Below, piece by piece: positions 26,073 to 34,641 of a DNA stretch of 64,000 nucleotides (its first letter is position 1; every line of letters begins with the position of its first letter). The translations under genes were made by a program, and so were the position numbers. Under the pieces are notes generated by a model. The model was not told the DNA's origin and searched no databases. It worked only from the letters and a program-made list of their open reading frames with translations. Origin of the DNA: Photobacterium sp. GJ3 (GTDB lineage: Bacteria > Pseudomonadota > Gammaproteobacteria > Enterobacterales > Vibrionaceae); NCBI RefSeq assembly GCF_018199995.1, contig NZ_CP073578.1, positions 1 through 64,000 on the forward strand, read 5' to 3'.

Positions 26073-26981
26073 TTAATAACCCCGTTCAAAATCAATCTGA
26101 AATTGCAGTGGCTTTCCTTCAACATAGCGCAGGTAGTTGGTTTTGAATATGGTCATCACTTGTTCCGGGAAGCTTTCTGCGGCAATGTGCGGTGTGACTG
26201 TGATGGCCGGATGCTGCCAGAATGGATGATCCTGGGGTAATGGCTCCTGTTTGAATACATCCAGATACGCATGCGCGATGTTCCCGCCATCCAGCGCCTC
26301 CAGTAAGCCTGACTCACAGATCGCATTACCTCGCCCAACATTGAACAGCAGCGTATTTGTGCAATGGCTCAGGCTGTCAGCATTGAGTAAGTCATTGGTA
26401 TGCGCAGTTGCCGGTAAAACAGACACCAGGACATCGGCCAGTGCTAATGCTTCGTGTAACCGGTGAGTCGGAAACACCGGGTCAAAATGCGTGGTCGGCT
26501 CACCCGAGCGGCTCACGCCAATTACGCGAAGCCCGAGTGCTTTGGCTGCGCCAGCCAGATGCTGGCCAATCGTGCCGGTGCCCAGAATCACCATGGTCTT
26601 TTCCGATAATGCGCCGTAAGAGTGCTGATGCCATTCTGCGGCCTGCTGCTGCGTCTGATACCGTGCAAAATGACGCTGGTGGCTGATCAGATAACCCAGC
26701 ACATACTCACTGATCAACTGGCCAAAGAGGCCGCGGATATTGGTCAGCCGGTAGTCGGTGCGCAGGCCGGGCTGCGTCAGCGCATCAATCCCGGCATAGG
26801 TGGACTGCATCCAGTCCAGCTTCGAACAGTGTGCCAGTTGCTTGGTCATCAGCGGCGGATCGGCCAGGATCAGCGTTGCATCCTGCAGATTTTCAGTGAT
26901 CTTCAGTTCAGGAAGGTTTTCTTTTTCAATCAGTTGCCTGTAAAGATCGGCTCGGCGGGAAATGATACAGAGCTGGTGCAT
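26073..26981 (-). CDS. D-2-hydroxyacid dehydrogenase family protein (GhrA-like)
   Basis: 302 aa from the ATG at 26981, preceded by GGA at 8 nt; the longer frame to 27014 adds a basic tail without a ribosome site. The NAD(P) Rossmann motif is ILGTGTIGQHLAG. The catalytic Arg lies in FNVGRGNAI, the Glu in DVFKQEPLP and the His in TPHIAAESFP. This set fits glyoxylate/hydroxypyruvate or related 2-ketoacid reductases; substrate not resolved. It is divergent from yjaG with about 70 bp between starts. The uracil-DNA glycosylase gene follows downstream. Confidence 0.87.
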   Translation of the reverse strand: MHQLCIISRRADLYRQLIEKENLPELKITENLQDATLILADPPLMTKQLAHCSKLDWMQSTYAGIDALTQPGLRTDYRLTNIRGLFGQLISEYVLGYLISHQRHFARYQTQQQAAEWHQHSYGALSEKTMVILGTGTIGQHLAGAAKALGLRVIGVSRSGEPTTHFDPVFPTHRLHEALALADVLVSVLPATAHTNDLLNADSLSHCTNTLLFNVGRGNAICESGLLEALDGGNIAHAYLDVFKQEPLPQDHPFWQHPAITVTPHIAAESFPEQVMTIFKTNYLRYVEGKPLQFQIDFERGY

Positions 26982-27050
26982 GTGGCTTTTCCTTTTGCGC
27001 TGACGGGTTATCAAGTAAAATTCAGTGAACCTTTTCAGACAGATTATCCC

Positions 27051-27638
27051 ATGCTTAAAAATCCAATTCAGCTTCGCTTAGAAAAATTTGAACCCTGGCA
27101 ATACCTGACCTTTATGGCTTCCTTGTGTGAACGGATGTATCCCAATTACGCTCTGTTCTGCCAGGAGACGGAATTTTCCGATCCGCAACCTTATCGTTTG
27201 ATTCTCGACAGCGTCTGGGAAATCCTGACGGTGAAGAATGCCAAGATCAATTTTGAGCGGCAGTTGGAAAAGCTGGAAGATATGGTACCTGCAGCGGATG
27301 ATTTCGATCTGTACGCGGTGAATCCGGCGATTGATGCCTGTGTGGCGCTGTCGGATTTATTGCATGCCCTGCTGGATCGCGATCAGATCCCTGAGATTGC
27401 ATTGAGCATCAGCGCTTTGTCGGTGGAAACCGTTGCCAATCTGGAAGAAGCGCAAACAGGCGAAGCCATCACCAATGAAAACCAGAAAGACAATCCGGCA
27501 GTTTGTGAAGAATGGGATGTGCAGTGGGCGATTTATCGTGCCCTGAAAGAAGCGGAAAGTCGCGACATTGAGCTGATCAAGAGTTTACGCAAAGAATTGC
27601 GTGATCCTTGTGTCAGCAATATCGGAATTGAACTCTGA
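27051..27638 (+). CDS. yjaG: YjaG family protein (DUF416)
   Basis: 195 aa, closely similar to E. coli YjaG (196 aa): MLKNPIQLRLEKFEPWQY at the start, FMASLCERMYPNYALFCQ, then DDFDLYAVNPAIDACVALSDL and a C-terminal RDIELIKSLRKELRD. It is a soluble all-helical protein of unknown function found near hupA in enteric bacteria and vibrios. A longer frame runs upstream to 26622 but crosses the divergent dehydrogenase gene, so I start at the conserved ATG at 27051. Confidence 0.92.
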   Translation: MLKNPIQLRLEKFEPWQYLTFMASLCERMYPNYALFCQETEFSDPQPYRLILDSVWEILTVKNAKINFERQLEKLEDMVPAADDFDLYAVNPAIDACVALSDLLHALLDRDQIPEIALSISALSVETVANLEEAQTGEAITNENQKDNPAVCEEWDVQWAIYRALKEAESRDIELIKSLRKELRDPCVSNIGIEL

Positions 27639-27653
27639 AGCTGAACCTGATGA

Positions 27654-27681
27654 AAACGGCAGGTCTGATTGCCTGCCGTTT
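27654..27681. terminator. Bidirectional terminator between yjaG and the CNNM-family gene
   Basis: AAACGGCAGG/CCTGCCGTTT is a perfect 10-bp stem with an 8-nt loop, ending in T residues on both strands. Confidence 0.85.
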
Positions 27682-27691
27682 CTGAGGTGTG

Positions 27692-28762
27692 TTATTGCGG
27701 GGATTCGTCGTCTTCATCCCGGTTTTCGATAACGTTGTGCTTTTTCTTCCAGCGTTCCCAGCGCTGAAATGCCAGCTGCTGCATGTCGGTACTGGTGTCT
27801 GCCTCATCCACGATTTCCTCGCCGACCAGGCTTTCAAAGATATCTTCCAGGGTCACCAGGCCCATGACAGTGCCGTATTCGTCGACAACCAGTGCCAGCT
27901 GCGCGCGCTCTTTCATCAGTTTTTCAAACGCGATAGGCACGGTATCCAGATTCAGCACCACAGGTAACGGGCGCATCATCTCATTGAGGGTCATATTGCC
28001 CCGGCCACTCTGGCTTTCGGCAAAGAGCTCCAGCCGGTGGGCGAAGCCCAGAATATTGTCTTTGCTGCCGCGGTATACCAGCGGACGGGAAAACGGACTG
28101 TCTTTGGCTGTCGCTAGAAACTCATTGATCGTCATCGTTTCCTCTACCCGGAACAGGACCGGGCGCGGAGTCATGATCTTCGTGACGCTGACATCGCAAA
28201 ACTGCAGCAGGTTATGCATGATTTTCGACTCACCCTCTGCCAGCTCGCCGGACTCTTTCGCCAGCATCGCCATGGCAGACAGCTCGTCCCGCAGTTTTGG
28301 CGGCTGATGGCCCCGGGACAGTCGGCGGGTAATTTGCTCCGACACCCAGACAAAAGGACGCAACAGCCAGACCATCCAGAACAGCATCCGGGCAGTGAGT
28401 GGTGCCAGCTGACGCCAGTATGTTGCACCAATGGTCTTTGGAATAATTTCAGACAACAGCAAAATGCCCACGGTCAGAGCCGCCGAGAACACCCCCAGCC
28501 ACTGGCTGCCAAACACGACGGCCGCCTGCGCACCGGCTGTCGCTGCGCCAATGGTGTGAGCAATGGTGTTTAAGGTCAGAATTGAGGCCAGCGGCCGGTC
28601 AATATTGTCTTTCAGTGCAGCCAGTTTGTCTGCCATGGGGTGTTCCTGCTGACGCAGGGTACCGACATAGCTGGGGGAGATACTGAGCAGAACCGCCTCA
28701 AGGATGGAACAAACAAACGAAATACCAATCGCAATTGCGATATAAATGGTCAGAAGTATCAT
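27692..28762 (-). CDS. CNNM/CorC-type transmembrane protein (DUF21 and CBS pair)
   Basis: 356 aa. Residues 1 to about 150 are the DUF21 transmembrane domain with four hydrophobic helices, including ILLLSEIIPKTIGATY, the family hallmark. A CBS pair follows (SVTKIMTPRPVLFRVEE and LALVVDEYGTVMGLVTLED). It lacks the C-terminal CorC_HlyC domain of longer paralogues, ending in a charged tail. Such proteins are linked to magnesium or other cation efflux; transport is inferred from the family only. It is convergent with yjaG. A 487-bp structured gap separates it from hupA. Confidence 0.88.
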   Translation of the reverse strand: MILLTIYIAIAIGISFVCSILEAVLLSISPSYVGTLRQQEHPMADKLAALKDNIDRPLASILTLNTIAHTIGAATAGAQAAVVFGSQWLGVFSAALTVGILLLSEIIPKTIGATYWRQLAPLTARMLFWMVWLLRPFVWVSEQITRRLSRGHQPPKLRDELSAMAMLAKESGELAEGESKIMHNLLQFCDVSVTKIMTPRPVLFRVEETMTINEFLATAKDSPFSRPLVYRGSKDNILGFAHRLELFAESQSGRGNMTLNEMMRPLPVVLNLDTVPIAFEKLMKERAQLALVVDEYGTVMGLVTLEDIFESLVGEEIVDEADTSTDMQQLAFQRWERWKKKHNVIENRDEDDESPQ

Positions 28763-29249
28763 GCGCTTTTATAAGCTCTCAATGGAATAACAACTTAATA
28801 TATCTGGTCACTTCAGCGTCGGACTTCAGCATCCGGGCATCGGTTCGGTTGAAGCGCATCATCTTATCTCATGATGTGCTCGCCCGGATGATGCAATGCA
28901 AAAAATAAAAGCAATGTCGTTTGCTCGCTTCGTTGATCTGGTTCTCTCATCGTGTGCATTCACGCGCCCTGACATCATCGTTTGTCAGCGGATTGTCGTG
29001 CTTTCCGTGAGTCAAACCACCCGCAACTGTCCTGATTTCCTGAGGTGACTTGGGAGTATAGATTGGTGCTTTCTGGCGCAAAAGCAACCAGCGCTTTCTT
29101 CAGGATAGTAACAATTTGTGAACTTGCGCTCAGTTTATGGTTAAAGAGACCGCAGGCGACCACAGGAAAGTGGACAAACCTTTGCCACATGGGCTTCTTT
29201 TGAATTAGAGTGGAATGCGTCTGAAGAAAAACCTTAGAAGGGAACCCGA
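28763..29249. other. Intergenic region between the CNNM gene and hupA, with nested hairpin
   Basis: No gene is supported here. It contains a two-tier inverted repeat: outer arms CATCCGGGC (28830-28838) and GCCCGGATG (28882-28890), inner arms AGCGCATCAT (28853-28862) and ATGATGTGCT (28871-28880). A possible hupA promoter is TTGCCA (29182-29187) with TAGAGT (29206-29211), 18 bp apart. AGAAGGGA gives the hupA ribosome site. Confidence 0.6.
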
Positions 29250-29522
29250 ATGAACAAGACCCAACTGATTGACCTGATTGCTGAACAAGCGGACCTGACG
29301 AAAGCGCAAGCAAAAGATGCGCTGGAATCAACTCTGGGCGGCATCACCGAAGCACTGAAATCCGGTGACCAGGTTCAACTTATTGGCTTTGGTACATTTA
29401 AAGTAAATCACCGTGCAGCACGTACTGGCCGTAACCCACAGACGGGTAAAGAAATCCAGATCGCTGCAGCAAACGTACCAGCTTTCGTAGCGGGTAAAGC
29501 GCTGAAAGACTCTGTAAAATAA
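29250..29522 (+). CDS. hupA: DNA-binding protein HU, alpha type
   Basis: 90 aa histone-like protein: [20 protein letters not shown] at the start and the DNA-bending arm [19 protein letters not shown] with the conserved GRNPQTG and a prolines-at-the-tip motif. The dimer compacts and bends DNA. The gene is monocistronic with its own terminator, although the downstream lipoprotein gene begins within the terminator's tail. Confidence 0.97.
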   Translation: MNKTQLIDLIAEQADLTKAQAKDALESTLGGITEALKSGDQVQLIGFGTFKVNHRAARTGRNPQTGKEIQIAAANVPAFVAGKALKDSVK

Positions 29523-29526
29523 TTTG

Positions 29527-29562
29527 AACTCCGTCGATGAGCATTCCTCGACGGAGTTTTTT
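29527..29562 (+). terminator. hupA intrinsic terminator
   Basis: AACTCCGTCGA/TCGACGGAGTT forms a perfect 11-bp stem with a 10-nt loop, followed by TTTTTTC. It is only 5 bp from the next ATG. Confidence 0.93.
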
Positions 29563-29567
29563 CTTTT

Positions 29568-30239
29568 ATGAAACGAACCTGCCTTATTTTACTGACGCTT
29601 CTTCTTTCTGCATGTGGGTCCACCACGCTTTCTCAACATGCCCGTTCTTCTTCTGAGCTTCTGACCGGCGGTCAGGTTGCCGGGGATGCTGCATCCTTAT
29701 ATTGGGCCAGTTTTCGTCAGTCGAAACCTGAATCTTTATCGGAACGTGTCTGGATGGGAGAGTATGGCGAATACCAGACGGATTACCGCTGGCGGGAAGG
29801 CCGATTGCGCGAACTGAAGCGGACCGGGACTGCCCTGAAGGATAATGCGGTGCAGCCGTTTGAACTTCATGTCCGTTATGACCCACATGGCGAAGCTGTT
29901 TTTCAGCGTTACAAAGTGGGCGATGCGGTTTATCCGTTATCGGATATACAGCTGAACCAACTGAGTCAGCAAGCGGAACAGGTCATGGATGTGGTGAAAT
30001 CTCAATCCCGGGATGGGCTGGAACTGGTTCAGGGGCTCTGGGATGGTCAGCGATTGATTCGTTGCGATAATCAGAAAGCGCTGACTGTTGAAGCCTTGCA
30101 AACGACTTTACCGGGTTATGTCGCACTGGTCGGGAAGCCTCAAGGCCCCGGGAAACTTACTGCAGAGACGGTATTGCTGAACCGAACCGCGACTCAGTCC
30201 TGCATTGAGCGACCGGTATTACTGGGGGAAGCGTCTTAA
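29568..30239 (+). CDS. DUF1481 family lipoprotein (YjaH-like)
   Basis: 223 aa. The N-terminus is a lipoprotein signal peptide, MKRTCLILLTLLLSACGS, with lipobox LSAC and cleavage before Cys16. The mature part has no catalytic motif I recognise; it matches the DUF1481/YjaH type that sits between hupA and purD in enteric bacteria and vibrios. Location is probably the outer membrane, since Gly-Ser follow the Cys. The only Shine-Dalgarno-like sequence, GGAG at 29553-29556, is 11 nt from the ATG and inside the 3' arm of the hupA terminator, so expression may depend on whether that hairpin forms. Function unknown. Confidence 0.85.
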   Translation: MKRTCLILLTLLLSACGSTTLSQHARSSSELLTGGQVAGDAASLYWASFRQSKPESLSERVWMGEYGEYQTDYRWREGRLRELKRTGTALKDNAVQPFELHVRYDPHGEAVFQRYKVGDAVYPLSDIQLNQLSQQAEQVMDVVKSQSRDGLELVQGLWDGQRLIRCDNQKALTVEALQTTLPGYVALVGKPQGPGKLTAETVLLNRTATQSCIERPVLLGEAS

Positions 30240-30263
30240 AACGCGCCAGAGAAAGATATAACA

Positions 30264-30288
30264 AAGGCGCCCGAGGGCGCCTTGATTG
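30264..30288. terminator. Terminator hairpin between the lipoprotein gene and purD
   Basis: AAGGCGCC/GGCGCCTT with a 4-nt loop lies between the convergent genes. The minus strand continues TTTGTTATATC, so it more likely ends the purHD transcript. Confidence 0.7.
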
Positions 30289-30310
30289 ATTTGACAGAGT
30301 TGCTGTCTGC

Positions 30311-31597
30311 TTATGCCTGTTCACGGGCAATGGCACGATAGCCAATGTCATCGCGGCAGAAAGCCCCGTCCCAGTGGATTTGTTTGGCTAGTGCATAAGC
30401 GCGTTGCTGGGCTTCAGAGACGGTGTCGCCCATCGCTGTGGCACACAGCACGCGACCGCCGTTCGTCACGACCAGACCGTCTTTGCTCGCCGTACCGGCA
30501 TGGAAGACTTTCTCGGCTTCGCCGTCCTGCTGAGGCAGGCCTGAAATGACATCACCCTTGTTGTACGCTGCCGGGTAGCCACCTGCCGCCAGAACAATGC
30601 CAATCGCAGCACGTGGATCCCACTCAGAGGTCACGGTGTCGAGTTTGCCATCCACGGCTGCCAGACACAGTTCGACCAGATCAGATTGCAGACGCAGCAT
30701 GATCGGCTGAGTTTCCGGATCGCCGAACCGGCAATTGTATTCAATGACTTTCGGCGTGCCGTCGGCCATGATCATCAGACCGGCGTACAGGAAACCGGTA
30801 TACGGATTGCCTTCCGCAGCCATGCCTTCAACTGTGGGTTTGATCACTTCATTCATGACGCGCTGGTGGATGTCAGCGGTCACAACCGGTGCCGGAGAAT
30901 AAGCGCCCATACCGCCGGTATTCGGTCCGGTGTCGCCGTTGCCGACACGCTTGTGGTCCTGACTGGTGGCCATCGGCAGGATGTGCTCACCGTCGACCAT
31001 GACGATGAAGCTGGCTTCCTCGCCATCCAGAAATTCTTCAATCACCACACGGTGACCCGCTTCACCGAAAGCATTGCCTGCCAGCATGTCCCGGACAGCC
31101 GCTTCAGCTTCGGGCAGTGTCATGGCGACAATCACGCCTTTACCCGCGGCCAGACCGTCGGCTTTCACGACGATTGGTGCGCCTTTCTCTTGCAGGTAGG
31201 CCAGTGCCGGTTCGATTTCCGTGAAGTTCTGATATTCCGCGGTCGGGATCTGATGACGGGCCAGGAAGTCTTTGGTAAAGGCTTTGGAGCCTTCCAGCTG
31301 CGCTGCCGCCTGAGTCGGACCGAAAATCGGCAAGCCTGCCTCACGGAAGGCATCGACGACACCGATCACCAGCGGCGCTTCCGGGCCAACGATGGTCAGT
31401 GCGATGTCATTTTCTTTGGCAAATGCAACCAGTGCCGGTACATCTTCCACACCAATCGCGACGTTTTCCAGTTTTGGTTCCAGTGCGGTGCCTGCATTGC
31501 CTGGTGCAACGAAAACGGTCTCGACCTGTGCAGACTGTGCCGCTTTCCAACCCAGCGCGTGCTCGCGGCCGCCGTTACCAATCACAAGAATTTTCAT
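30311..31597 (-). CDS. purD: Phosphoribosylamine-glycine ligase (GAR synthetase)
   Basis: 428 aa (E. coli 429), an ATP-grasp ligase of the second step in purine synthesis. The N-terminal MKILVIGNGGREHALGW motif binds the amine substrate. The ATP-grasp region has VVKADGLAAGKGVIVA and the metal-binding EYNCRFGDPETQ. AAAGGA lies ahead of the ATG. It follows purH by 96 bp (with a small AAGGCG/CGCCTT hairpin at 31663-31684 between them), forming the purHD operon under PurR. Confidence 0.97.
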   Translation of the reverse strand: MKILVIGNGGREHALGWKAAQSAQVETVFVAPGNAGTALEPKLENVAIGVEDVPALVAFAKENDIALTIVGPEAPLVIGVVDAFREAGLPIFGPTQAAAQLEGSKAFTKDFLARHQIPTAEYQNFTEIEPALAYLQEKGAPIVVKADGLAAGKGVIVAMTLPEAEAAVRDMLAGNAFGEAGHRVVIEEFLDGEEASFIVMVDGEHILPMATSQDHKRVGNGDTGPNTGGMGAYSPAPVVTADIHQRVMNEVIKPTVEGMAAEGNPYTGFLYAGLMIMADGTPKVIEYNCRFGDPETQPIMLRLQSDLVELCLAAVDGKLDTVTSEWDPRAAIGIVLAAGGYPAAYNKGDVISGLPQQDGEAEKVFHAGTASKDGLVVTNGGRVLCATAMGDTVSEAQQRAYALAKQIHWDGAFCRDDIGYRAIAREQA

Positions 31598-31693
31598 GCT
31601 CAGTCCTTTACCTCGTGAGATGGAGGAAAGCCCCTGAACGGATCAGAGGCTGAAATACGCAGGAAGGCGCCGCAACGACGCCTTCGGGAAATG

Positions 31694-33286
31694 TTAGTGA
31701 CGGAAATGACGCATGCCTGTGAAGACCATCGCCATGCCGTGTTCATCGGCAGCAGCAATGACTTCCTCATCGCGCATCGAACCGCCTGGCTGAATCACAC
31801 AGGTGATTCCGGCTGCTGCGGCTGCATCAATGCCATCACGGAACGGGAAGAATGCATCAGATGCCATCACACTGCCAGCGACTTCCAGATTTTCATCCGC
31901 GGCTTTGATGCCTGCGATTTTCGCAGAATAAACGCGGCTCATCTGGCCCGCGCCCACACCAATGGTCATGTTGCCTTTGGCGTAGACAATCGCATTGGAT
32001 TTGACGTACTTGGCGACTTTCCAGCAGAACAGCGAATCACGCAGCTCTTCTTCGGTCGGCTGGCGCTTGGAAACGACTTTCAGATCGCTCAGAGCCACCA
32101 TGCCCTGATCGCGGTCCTGAACCAGCAGACCGCCGTTCACGCGTTTGACATCAAACCCTGTGGTTTTGCTGTCCCACTGACCGCATGCCAGCAAGCGCAC
32201 GTTTTGCTTGGCAGCAACGACTGCCGCTGCTTCAGCGCTGACGCTTGGTGCAATAATCACTTCAACGAACTGGCGCTCAATCATCGCTTTGGCGGTTTCA
32301 GCATCCAGTTCGCCATTGAAGGCAATGATGCCGCCAAACGCAGACGTTGGGTCGGTTTGATAGGCACGGTCATACGCTTCCAACAGATTTGCACCCAGCG
32401 CGACCCCACAAGGGTTGGCGTGTTTCACGATCACACAGGCTGGCTGGTCGAATTCTTTGACACACTCCAGTGCGGCATCGGTATCGGCAATGTTGTTGTA
32501 AGACAATGCTTTGCCTTGCAACTGACGTGCGGTTGCCACAGAGGCTTCTTCCGGTTGCGCTTCAACATAGAACGCAGCATCCTGATGGCTGTTCTCGCCA
32601 TAACGCATGTCTTGTTTCTTGATGAACTGCTGATTGAAGGTGCGCGGGAATTTCGACGCGTCGTCGCCTTCTTTGTTGTCCCCGTAAGAAGGAACCATGG
32701 TGCCGAAATAGTTGGCAATCATGCCGTCGTAAGCGGCAGTGTGTTCGAAAGCTGCAATGGCCAGATCGAAGCGGGTCGCATGGGTCAGAGAGCCTTCATT
32801 GCCAGCCATCTCAGCCAGCACTCGGTCGTAGTCGTGTGCATTGACCACAATGGTCACGTCTTTGTGGTTTTTCGCCGCGCTGCGGACCATGGTCGGGCCG
32901 CCGATATCGATGTTTTCGACGGCATCTTCCAGCGTACAGCCTGGCTTGGCGACGGTGGCCGCGAACGGATAGAGGTTCACAACAACCATATCAATCGGTG
33001 CAATGCCGTGCGTTTCCATGATTGCATCGTCCTGACCGCGGCGGCCAAGGACGCCCCCATGGACTTTCGGGTGCAGGGTTTTCACACGGCCATCCATCAT
33101 TTCCGGAAAGCCGGTATAATCGGATACTTCAGTGACCTGAATGCCGCTGTCAGCCAGCAGACGGGCCGTGCCGCCGGTGGACAGGATATCAACGCCACGG
33201 TTGGCAAGAGCTTGTGCGAATTCAACAATTCCCGTTTTGTCTGATACGCTGATCAGAGCACGGCGAATAGGACGAGCGTTTTCCAT
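31694..33286 (-). CDS. purH: Bifunctional AICAR formyltransferase / IMP cyclohydrolase
   Basis: 530 aa from [21 protein letters not shown] lies 9 nt before this ATG but abuts the alternative ATG three codons earlier, so I use 33286. The N-terminal third is the IMP cyclohydrolase (MGS-like) domain with STGGTARLL and [14 protein letters not shown]. The rest is the transformylase domain with the catalytic Lys-His in [12 protein letters not shown]. It performs the last two steps to IMP. A PurR box and a sigma70 promoter lie 130-150 bp upstream, and purD follows. Confidence 0.97.
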   Translation of the reverse strand: MENARPIRRALISVSDKTGIVEFAQALANRGVDILSTGGTARLLADSGIQVTEVSDYTGFPEMMDGRVKTLHPKVHGGVLGRRGQDDAIMETHGIAPIDMVVVNLYPFAATVAKPGCTLEDAVENIDIGGPTMVRSAAKNHKDVTIVVNAHDYDRVLAEMAGNEGSLTHATRFDLAIAAFEHTAAYDGMIANYFGTMVPSYGDNKEGDDASKFPRTFNQQFIKKQDMRYGENSHQDAAFYVEAQPEEASVATARQLQGKALSYNNIADTDAALECVKEFDQPACVIVKHANPCGVALGANLLEAYDRAYQTDPTSAFGGIIAFNGELDAETAKAMIERQFVEVIIAPSVSAEAAAVVAAKQNVRLLACGQWDSKTTGFDVKRVNGGLLVQDRDQGMVALSDLKVVSKRQPTEEELRDSLFCWKVAKYVKSNAIVYAKGNMTIGVGAGQMSRVYSAKIAGIKAADENLEVAGSVMASDAFFPFRDGIDAAAAAGITCVIQPGGSMRDEEVIAAADEHGMAMVFTGMRHFRH

Positions 33287-33404
33287 TGCTACCATCTCTT
33301 TGATTGCGGTGAATTATTTGCCAAAAGCTGACCGGACAGATGGCGGTTGCCTTTGGCAAATAGCCTCACACGGTAATGTGGGATGGAAGGATGTGATGGC
33401 GCGT

Positions 33405-33432
33405 ATTTTACATGATTCTCAGTGTTGCGCAA
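33405..33432 (-). promoter_or_regulatory. purHD promoter
   Basis: Read on the minus strand, TTGCGC (33427-33432) and TAAAAT (33405-33410) are 16 bp apart. The -35 overlaps the PurR box, which would allow simple occlusion. Confidence 0.65.
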
Positions 33433-33442
33433 ACGTTTGCCT
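33427..33442. promoter_or_regulatory. PurR operator
   Basis: GCGCAAACGTTTGCCT contains the perfect 12-bp palindrome GCAAACGTTTGC and matches the gammaproteobacterial PurR consensus ACGCAAACGTTTNCGT. It overlaps the purH -35 element and lies 66 bp from the zntR start, so it could also affect that divergent gene. Confidence 0.88.
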
Positions 33443-33507
33443 TGGGTGTTTTCTATCGTCTCTAGGGCCACGATTCAGCATGGAGGGTCTGCACATCATG
33501 GGGCAAC

Positions 33508-33924
33508 ATGGCTAGGTACTTGATTGGACAGCTGGCAAAGCTGTGCGAGGTCAGCAGTGATACGCTGCGGTTTTATGAAAAAAACGGTTTGCTGGTGCCC
33601 GGTGAGCGCAGTGACAGTGGTTACCGGCTATACAGCGAAGAAGACCTGTCGCGGGTTCACTTTATTCTCAGGGCCAAAGCGATTGGCCTGAGTCTGGACG
33701 AAATCCGGGAACTGCTGGCGATCCGGGTCGAAGCGGATCAGCACTCCTGTGCCGAGGTGAAAGCGATCACGCAGGCCAAACTGGATGATATCGACAGTAA
33801 ACTGGCGGAGTTGAAGCGCATCCGTAATGCACTGAAAAAACTCAATGATGCCTGTTGCGGTGAAGACAATGACAATGCCAGTCATTGCTCAATTCTGGAA
33901 GCACTCGCAGATGAACCGCATTGA
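33508..33924 (+). CDS. zntR: Zn(II)-responsive MerR-family activator
   Basis: 138 aa (E. coli ZntR 141). The N-terminal MerR helix-turn-helix reads IGQLAKLCEVSSDTLRFYE followed by the wing GYRLYSEEDLSRV. The long dimerisation helix follows, and the C-terminal metal loop has HSC, ACCGEDNDNASHCSIL, giving the Cys and His set that binds two zincs in ZntR (Cys79, 114, 115, 124 type). It activates the zinc-exporting P-type ATPase gene zntA, which is not in this window. It is divergent from purHD. Confidence 0.9.
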   Translation: MARYLIGQLAKLCEVSSDTLRFYEKNGLLVPGERSDSGYRLYSEEDLSRVHFILRAKAIGLSLDEIRELLAIRVEADQHSCAEVKAITQAKLDDIDSKLAELKRIRNALKKLNDACCGEDNDNASHCSILEALADEPH

Positions 33925-34011
33925 TCACAATGCCCGGCTGAGAAAGATGTATGCGCTGTCAGGGAACTGTGATAGCGTGAGGAATCCAGCTTTTTCAGGA
34001 TAAGGACTATC

Positions 34012-34293
34012 ATGCTGAACAATAACGAATATTTTGATGGAAATGTGAAATCCATCGGTTTTGAATCCCAGGGCGATCGCAGCAGTGTCGGCGTGATGCA
34101 GCCAGGTGTTTATACGTTTTCAACGGCCGCCCCGGAGCGGATGACCGTGGTTAAAGGCGCGATTTCGGTCAAACTGCCGGGCCATGTGGACTGGGAAACC
34201 TACAATGCCGGTGATGACTTTGAAGTCCCGGGCGACGCTTCATTTGAGGTACAGATCCAAGTCACCACAGCTTACCTGTGTGATTACCTGTAA
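34012..34293 (+). CDS. ppnP: Pyrimidine/purine nucleoside phosphorylase (YaiE family)
   Basis: 93 aa (E. coli 94), a small cupin formerly called DUF1255. The start MLNNNEYFDGNVKSIGFES, the GVMQPGVYTFSTAAPERMTVV core and the C-terminus TAYLCDYL match the family closely. It cleaves nucleosides with phosphate to free base and ribose-1-phosphate with broad specificity. AAGGA precedes the ATG. It is monocistronic, with a 348-bp gap downstream containing a stable hairpin. Confidence 0.93.
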   Translation: MLNNNEYFDGNVKSIGFESQGDRSSVGVMQPGVYTFSTAAPERMTVVKGAISVKLPGHVDWETYNAGDDFEVPGDASFEVQIQVTTAYLCDYL

Positions 34294-34641
34294 GTCAGGG
34301 GCTTCCCGCAATGACTGACACGGGATGTGCCCAGCGCGCATCCCATGTACCCCTCCGCTTTCCTTTCCTAATAACGCTTGTTCCATCCTGAGCTTTTTTG
34401 CCATACGTCGGAGAGGCGAGCATGCGATGGCGCTTTCCTGCCCATTTCCAGAAGTCACGGTTCGTGATGGATGCATTGTCATCCGGATGAAGCTGAAAAT
34501 TTCCGGGTGGCGATCCTTGAATGTGCAAGAGGCTATCAGCAAGTGGATCACATCGAGTTGTTATTGAGTTGTTTGACCTGAATGGTTTTTGATTGGATAG
34601 ATTTTGCTTGGTGTTGCTCTGAGGAAAAGACAGGCCATTGA
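34294..34641. other. Gap between ppnP and mtlR without a recognised gene
   Basis: A 9-bp hairpin (34322-34330 with 34336-34344, one G-T pair) lies just past ppnP without a T tract. Short frames occur, for example a 36-residue one ending LLLSCLT near 34571, but none has a ribosome site or family resemblance. It may contain gene decay. Confidence 0.5.

Noticed and set aside
31691..33244. Plus-strand frame of 517 codons opposite purH, and 310 codons opposite purD
   Set aside because: Antisense to well-conserved purine genes, rich in His/Cys/Phe as expected of antisense reading; no start signal.
34446..34575. Short frames between ppnP and mtlR, including one ending ARGYQQVDHIELLLSCLT
   Set aside because: Protein-like tail but no ribosome site, no start in frame beyond 36 codons and no recognised family; left as an unexplained gap.
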